Below, one piece after another: positions 53,201 through 62,200 of a stretch of DNA of 64,000 nucleotides (position 1 is the stretch's first letter; each line of letters opens with the position of its first letter). The notes beneath the pieces were generated by a model. That model did no database searches. It was given only the letters and a program-made list of their open reading frames with translations, and had not been told where the DNA came from. The stretch comes from Paragonimus skrjabini miyazakii (taxonomy: Eukaryota > Platyhelminthes > Trematoda > Plagiorchiida > Troglotrematidae), in contig JTDE01000201.1 of assembly GCA_014338405.1 (NCBI GenBank), forward strand, positions 14,302 to 78,301, in the 5' to 3' direction. The position numbers and the translations under genes were made by a program.

Positions 53201-56200
53201 GGTTCGACTTCCGTTCCAACTACTTTTCCGTATGGTATGTTTAAACGAGGATAAAGTTTGTCACGATGATGCGTTGATCGGCTTGGATAAGCATCTTAAA
53301 ATGCTCTTATAATTAGCAGTGTTCAGTTCAAAATGGGGGATTCAGAACGATGAGGATGTACCTCGATTCTTGGTCTTTTATTTAGTATGGTTGTTAGGAA
53401 AAGATCTTAAGCTACATTAGTCTGAATGCGCTTGTTACCCGTAAATTGTTTTATTGCACTTTATTGTTAATTGAAATTGGTGTACCTAACAAAGCATATA
53501 CATACGTATACGTAATGATTTACGAGATAATAAATGTGGGAAGCACTCAAACTATCAAGTTACGTGTCAAACATTTTCAAAGCCGATCAATTAACATCAA
53601 GAACACCAACCAAAATTTTGTCATTTCATATACAGGGACAATTTCTTTATGTACATACAACATTGTGCCTCCATTCTTCTTGCTGAATGTTATGAATATG
53701 GATGAAGAACAAAACTAACAGACTAGAGAGGCTATCGTTGTTAATTATCACGGAATTTTGAATTTATGGTTAATAAATCGGCTCAGGTAATACTCACAAT
53801 AACCATGAAATATATTTTTCGGCTGTTTGTACATTAATTGGTGCGAAAATGTTCAATAAGTCAATATTAGACCGCATGGTCTCCAGCGCTGAACTTAAAA
53901 TCAATTTTTTTTTACGCAGTTTGGGTCAGCCTCTACACCATAGGTGCTTTCGTTTACACAGCTTTGGCTTCTCTGGGCAAAGATTGTAGTGGTTCTTTCA
54001 ATAGCCTCGATTGGAGAGAATTTATGTTAGCAACATTTGAGGATATTAACGTCAAACACTACCTTTTCCTACTCGTTCAACATTAGTTCAATGATAAAAC
54101 GAATTTTAATCGTTCGCGTGAGAAAACTTCTTGTACTATGTAAGATAACACAAGCATACTACAAAGACAAAGACCGATTCATCTATCCGTCTTTCTTTGT
54201 CCTAGCAGTTTCCTTTCTTCTTTTGAAACATCCTTTCCAAATGTGTGCAAGAATGCATCCAATTGATAAGCGTTCATTATATTACTCTTAACATGTCTCA
54301 GTGTCATGTTTCGTTTTTGATGATGAAATTATTCACAGGCATCTTTTTGTCATACATGGACGCTGTGTTAGATCGTACATAATCAAATTACTACAATCTG
54401 TGAATTAGTACTTCAGGGAGGAGAAAGCAAACTAGTTGTGTTCACCCCGCCTAGTCCTATCTACAGTTCATGACTTCAATGAACGATTTGTTTTGCCTAC
54501 GTTCTCTCACACTAGATATACTGATCTCTTGTAGTTGACTTTACATTTCATGAGAAAAAAAAAGCCACATTGTTGATAAGGTCACTCAAAAAAGGTAACT
54601 ACAAATGTAACGGCGTCTGACGTACAATCCAAACCAACAGGACAAGTTTCAGGCACGTTATCACCTATAACAAGTTTACCGAGAGAATCTTCTCTGATTC
54701 TACCCGATTTTGTCTGAATCCATTCATACTTCTTCAATGAACAGAAGCTACTATTTGTACGTACGATATCGTATAGCACTTCGATCAACTTTTATATTGT
54801 ACATTTACTACTTCACAGCTATGAAGTTTAAAAGAAGTTTTCTGATGGAATTTGTTGCTAGCTTGACACTTAGTCATTGAATAAATAGTTCTGCCGTAGT
54901 AACTGTACATTCATATTGATTATATAGCTATGCGTTATCTAATATTTTATCTGGGTTCATTTGACATCAGTAGCATTGTGAGAAGAAGGATACTGTTTGT
55001 TCCTATGAGAACTTGAGTAACTGAGTGGATTCCATAATAACCAGGACCACTACTATCTCATGATCTGACCATGATCAAATGTGTACGAAGCCAACTGACA
55101 GATGTTTTTTCTATAATAATTGCAATATTTGCATAAGCATTTTATCGTTGTAGTCTCACACCCATATTGACTGGTCATCAACAATTAAAGTAACCTAACT
55201 TGAAATCAGAAAATAAGATATTAATGGCATTGTTTCGACCTTCTAGGACAGTATTTAGTAAGCTATCAATTCCGGATACCTAAGTGTAAGTTGATAATAT
55301 GAATGAATTACAATTCTAATGAAGTTAGTACATTCCAATGGATCCATCCATTCTTCCCCCACAGAACAGTTACTGAGGTCTTCGCCGGAAAATCTAGGTG
55401 TAGGACATTTTTGGAGGTCAAAATTCCCCCCGATTCACCCTACCGCACTCCACCTCGTGAACCCATCTAATTAGACACCTGTTATTGTTATTCACATAAC
55501 CCGCGTCTAAAAGTACTAATTTCGCCACCCTGCTTCCCACAATCATTGAACCTCACTCAGCTGCCCACAAACCCATTGTTGTCTGTCTGTCTCACCCTCC
55601 CCACCCCTGTGAATACGGCCTTCCTATGGGCCGCCGTAAAACTGTCGCTGACTAACCGGTCTGCCCGAAAGTCGGCTATTTAGACACACATTAGACCGAT
55701 CCTATCGCATTTCGTCGGTTCGTCCTTGCCTGTCGGTTGCCTGTGTTTGTATTTGTCGTGCTTGTTGGACCCTTGACGGCCTATCGCGGCCAAATATTGT
55801 ACCTTATCCCACGAACGCAAACGATTTGAGGTTTGTTTCTTGTAATTGATTATATTGTTTATGTCAATAGTACCACGGTTTCCAGCGGCTTGACTTGATT
55901 CTGGTATTTGGCGTCGTTGGTTATACGTGCGTCACTCAACGTTCGTTGGAAGAACGTACACTAGGTGTTTTAATACATGTATCAAGAAGAGTCCTTGTTG
56001 CCTAAAAAACAATCCAACACTTTTTTACTTGTCAGTCTAATGACATAAGTAATGCAGCACAAAACGATAAGCTTCAGTCAGTTGAAAATTAGTCTTGTAA
56101 ACTCGATCTGCGTGATCACTTGCGGACTAAATCCATCTTGAGATACGAGTTTCAGAGAGCTGATTTTTTCGGCCAAGCTGATGGAGAAGCCCGTAATCAT

Positions 56201-59200
56201 CAGCCTGTTAGTTGCTTGATGCAAATTTCTGATTATCTTTCATAAAAATGCCTGAATTCACTTAGCTGTCTACAACATGGATCAAATCACCAAGACTTTT
56301 TTTTATCTTGATGTGCATTTTGATGGAGTCGGTAAAGCTTGCTATACGCACCATCCTGCTTACAAAGTATCAATGGCAATGAGATTAGTACTGATTTCCT
56401 GACAAGTTTCCCTGACTGCCTATTAGCACTGTCTAGTATAGATTTTTGTGGACAAACGGTACAACCGGTGTGAATTTTTATGTAGGTATTTACTCCTAAC
56501 ATTGATGAATAGCAAGCGGTTGTTGTGATCCGAGAACGCGGATGGCACAAGGTCTGTTTATTCGGCAAACCAACACATGGGTTAAGCATTTAAACAAAAC
56601 CTGAAACAAAACCACTCATTTGCACGCGGTATTCAGCCTCAAACCTTCCCGGCTGCCGCAGACGTTAATGCTCAGTTCCATTAAGTAGCAGGGACTCCTA
56701 TGGGTGATACTGCACTCTGATTTTCCTTCTTGCGCTTTTCCTGCGGCTTTTACCATGTCAAAATATATGTTCCGGTCCTACTACTGAATAGCAGTTGTAT
56801 GAGTAGTGTGTTACGATCGCTCAACTCCACTGCACGGTTTGGAAGCGTAGACTGAGTATTATCCCGGTTCAGTTCATCTCCCCAATGCCGTGGCATCCAT
56901 CATGAGTTGTTGATTCATATTTTAGAGTTTCTTCGATTATGTATTGACTGGTTGCTCCTTCATGATTGTTGCGGTAACCGGTACTTACGTTGGTTCTGGT
57001 TCGACCTGTGACAATAGGACGGTATTCATCCGATTAGTCAGCCATGCCAGGCGGATTCCGCTTTCCAATAGCAATAGCAGATTGTGGATGAACCTATCTA
57101 TCAACGATATACGCTTGCAGCTGAGTCTTATCTAGTAAGAACTTCTGATTACCGGTAATTACCAAGAGGTCCGCCTCAAAACCCCACGTTCACTACGAGT
57201 GGCCGATCAGACAGTCAAGTCCAGTTATCAGAGCTCTCCTCGATGAGGTTATTTATAAATATGCGTAACGCTTAGTGCCACATTCAGCATCGCCTCCGCT
57301 GCTTTTGTAGGGGAGACTCTGTTAGAAAATGATATCATCAAAATAACCTAATCAGGTCGTCAGTGACAGCTAACGAAATACTTCATCAACAAAACACTGG
57401 CGCGCAAATTTTTCCAACCAGGAAGAGACGTGAAGGTGCGTGTGGGTGTCGTGCTGGCCCAATGAACCAATCAGAGTGCAACGACTACTTGGCCACTTAA
57501 TCGCGAAGTGACCCAAACAAGCTGACATTGGTTCAACTTGTAAATGGCCATATTCGGCAACTAATTCATGCTATATATTTACACGCATTTCATTCTTTTA
57601 TCAAACTTGAAGTAAGCATTACAGTGTGTTTCTCCGCAGTCGTGTTATTCCTGACTGCGCGCTAGTAGACTGGGTCAAGCCGCACACCAGGTATCCGGGT
57701 ATAATATCCAAGTCAGAATAGAACGTTTGGTACAGCAAGGGCGCGTTACATCAGACTCTTTTCCACGGTCAGCCTTAAACCTGATCGCTCCAGTTACCTC
57801 TTCAAATTTCTCCAGAGAGGTCCGAATATCCCAATCTTTCAATGAATGCGGTCAGGATCTATTCATCCTTTAGGTGCGCACACAGCCAACTGTTCTGTCC
57901 ATACACTGGGGCTTGATTTACCACAGAAACTGACACAGATTATATAAAGTTACCACTCATCTACACACAGTGGTTGTTTTTTTTCCGTCAGTCAGACTAG
58001 ACTCTTATTCCGGTTCCAAACACTTTTTCTTGTTTTCGTGTGCACAAGACGAATGATGATTTTGTTACATTATCATGCGAACCAGATGGGTAGAATCCGG
58101 GGTAAGTATTCTGATAACTTACTACTCACAGCTTTCAAGGACCGCAATTCGAATTCAATAACCATGTGAATAAATGCACTGCTGAAAACTAAACTCATTT
58201 TAAAGTACCCTTTTGCTTACCTGGGCATGGTCCACCATTTCAATATACTTCCAAACGTCACTCGCCGCTGCCGTTAGGAAATCTCCGTACAATAATGGTT
58301 GTGATTGCACGTAGTCTGACACACCCAATTGGAATGCAGTCTTGGATTTGTCATTCATCAAATTGAGGAACCACTCACGATCCGTATCGTTCACCAGTCG
58401 ATCTTGGAATACACGTGAAGATTCATGGAACCATAATCGCAGCAGCTGTTCCAGACTGCCAGTCAGACTACTTGGCTCCATCATAAGCATGCCTTGAAAT
58501 ACTTTGGATAAATCACGCATGTTGAACGTGTAATGACTTTTGGCCGGTGTAGGCAGCAGTTGAGATTGAATCGTGGTGTAGACCCCAATCGAAGTACTCA
58601 CCAGGGTTTCCGCGTGTGGTAGTAAATGTGCGGCTGGTTTGTCCGGGCCTAACCGTGACAACCACGATCGAAGAATCACACCGAATATGGTCTGCATACT
58701 CTGATCATCCAACTCGTTATATGCGAGAAAATTGAAATGTCGCATCAGACGTGCTGTGACCGGATTACGACCACCACCAGGCGGGCCCATTGCACCGATG
58801 AAATTCACATCGACCAATTTGCGGAACTCACCAACGCTCTTCAAATCATACCATCCACTAAAGTCCATCCACTGGCGAATCAATTCAATCGGTGGCTGTG
58901 CTCCATAGACCTCTAATGCTGGCATATTCAGATCATCAATGAAAAAGACCAAAAAGCGGCCTAGTGGTGGACCGTAAACCTGTTTTCTACGTTTATCCAA
59001 TTTGCCGTCGATCAGATCTTGCGTCTGGCGTGCGGTCGTCTTGGCACTGAATATGATGAATTCCGGGATGTATTCTTTAGGCATATCACGCGTCAACTTG
59101 TTCATAATGGTCATGGTCTTACCCGTACCGGTTGGGCCGACACAGAGAACTGGTTTTTTGGCTACCAGCAACATCTCGATCAGATGGCTACTGCGCACGT

Positions 59201-62200
59201 TGTCTATTGTGGGTACAATGATATCGGAGTAGCGAACATCTGGAGGTATGGTCAATTCGGGCACGTTATGCATCCAATGTACCCAGCTCATCTAACAGAT
59301 CAATGGATACAAAAATACATAGAGTTTATGAGATAAAACCAATGAGTTCCCAATAACAGAATGATTGGTATTCAAATGGGAAATAGGATGTAAATACCAA
59401 GTGAATATGACACGGTAAATGTTTCAGCGTGATAAAACAGTTTCACTAGGCGTCATTAGCTCACTGAATAGGTATGTGTGAAATTAGTGAAACCATCTGT
59501 CAACCGTACCTCAAACAGTAAACTGGGCTCACATTTTGGTTGGCAACTTTCACCCAAGTTGCCATCCGTTGGGTTTTTGTTCTCACATTTCTGAATCTGG
59601 CCTAAACTTGTATGCGCGGACTGAATGTGTTTTTTAATTATGCAGTAAACCGGAATTTAGATTCCACCAACACATTCTTTCCAGACGAATCCAGAGTGGG
59701 TATCAGTATCTACACTTCGAAGTCAGTAACTGAATGTTGACCACTACAAAACAGAATGGTTTGTCGCGAGTTATCGATGCAGGGCGTTCATGCGATCCGA
59801 ACGATGAACACCTACGGCGTTGAACTCGAACAGAGAAACCGTACAAGTATGGACTGCATTACTTGAAAAGCACGAAGTTTCATACTGGATTTTGGAAGTG
59901 GACGTCTAAACAGACTATTAGAGAGAATGATTGCTCTATGAGTGTGCGACAGCGAATCAATACGCTCACGGATAGACGTAGTCCGAGCTACGCCACCTTT
60001 AGTTTTTCTGCCTGCAGGAAAATTCTGTCTGAACAACAGAGCATAAGATCCAGTCACTCAGTAAATTTTGCAATTATGGCCGAAATCTTTGGGAAAACAC
60101 TACTAAATTGGGTCATGACAGGGTGTACACACATATGGGGCTGGATTATTCGGACTGACAAACAGAACTCAATTTTGCAGTATCAAGATGAGAGACCCTG
60201 AATGTGGTTAGCAAAGAACGAATCGTGGAGTTGAGAGGCCAGTGAGTGCGACTGATCAAAATTACGGAACTTTTGCACATAAGATACGGTGTAATGATGA
60301 ATTGATAATTCTGAACAGAAGTACCACCAGATAATACAGGATATTACAATCGTATACGTTGCCATAGACAGATGGAACACCTGAAGCTATGCATTTTCTT
60401 ACTGGAACCGTTGAATAACGTCAGTTGAAATCTGCAATTCATTTTCTTCTATGACCAGCATATTCACTGAATCTGGACCCCATCGAAAGTGATTAGTTTT
60501 CAAGTTGAACATCACCCACAATTGATCGCAGCTGTCGCATCCCCATAGACTTTCCAGTCGGCCCCTTTCGAAAAGAAGCACTAGACTCGAGTTTCGCTCT
60601 CATTAGAGCTCGTCAGTAGTACATATCATCGCCACCGCCGGGACTTGAACCACGGACATGTTGTTCATGAGGCAACCGTGTTTACCACTGCGCCATTGAC
60701 CTCACGTTAGGCACGACCGAATTATCATATGTGAACGCTCAACCACTTTCGCTTGTGAGTAATGATTAGTGATTAGAACTACTTTGGTTGGACAATAAAA
60801 CAAAGAGGGCTTCCATTTGACTTCGATAACCCCAAAGAAGCTTCAAAAACGGTTTCGAACAAGTAATACATAAATTATATGAACGAAGCAATTAGAAATG
60901 GAACGAGTTGTATTAGTGGAGCAAAAAAATAACGATGTGGAACAAAGTATTTCGGAGGCTGTATGGACATATCTAAAAGGATTGGTAATTATCCATTTAA
61001 ATTTAAAAATGAACGTTAGTTCAGAAAGTGTATAACTCTATTTTATAATATTCACGGTCAGTGGAGCTGTTCACCTTTCAGACGAAAACTTTAACTAACT
61101 TGTACGATAGAATGGTATGTACTTACACTGATCGTAAATAAGAATGGGGGCCACATACACCAAGTGTATTTTCCTGGTGTTATTCTTTCTGTTAACTCAG
61201 GTGACATGCACCGGTAGGAGAGATGTACTACCAACCACTGTACACCTCAGATCAAACCCTCCGTCAAGTGGACGTATAGCCCAAGCTTACTATATTCTGT
61301 CCCCATATCCATGTCTTATGTGGAAACGCCTTCGGATGAGATTGTTTCCACTAACATAATTGCTACTATTCTTGTCGGATTAATGAAACAGTAGGGTAGA
61401 GAGAAAAAATTGCTTAAGAACAATGTCACTGCTTTCAAAGAAGAGATGACTGTATGCAATACCAATAATAATCGATCTCAATAACCTTTTTTTCAATATC
61501 TTCATCATCTTCATCGCGATTTTCTGTGCGAAGAAGTCCACCATCATCAAAGCGATAATCGTACACAGTGCCTTCATCAGGAAATGGTAGAATGCTCTGT
61601 GATGAAAAGGAGATAAATACATTATGAACGTGACAGGTATTAACTGACATCATAAAGAAAGAGTCACGTTACTCTTGATAAACAGTTATATCAAATTATT
61701 TGTACTACTACTGTCTATCACTCAAATTACACAGCTATATCGATAACAGATCAGTTTGCGTTAGATGAAATGATGTGGGATCACCAAGATCATAGTGAAA
61801 CAATTATGAGACAGTAATTTAGCAAGCTTTCTAAAAAAAATATGGGAAAGAAAAGAGTGTGGAATCCATTGTGGTATTCATTTTTCCATGGGATTCGAAG
61901 AGGGAGTTACATTCAAAATTTTAAGAGAGAACCTTCGGTTAAAATTGTAGGTAAATGAATACCACTGTTTTGGCTCCAAAACTTTCCGCATCTAGACTAC
62001 TTCTGTCTACCATTACATGATCAATTCTGATAAAATTGTATTTCGTCTTAACAAATCATCTGTTCTGTGCTTAACGCCAGGTAGAGTGTGTTACAAATAG
62101 AACGGTTTCAAGTCTTTAACTCGCGACGTATTTACTGTCATGTGATAAATGAAATCACATATGGCCTGGATACTTCCCTAACTGAGTGCGGTCGCAGAAA

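Larger units (their letters stand above)
59292..61485. other. Dynein intron E2-E3 (2.2 kb)
   Basis: The intron contains the best-preserved hammerhead SINE, on the minus strand (60445-60745). A short plus-strand frame with a signal-peptide-like start (61144-61359) is described under findings. Confidence 0.6.
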
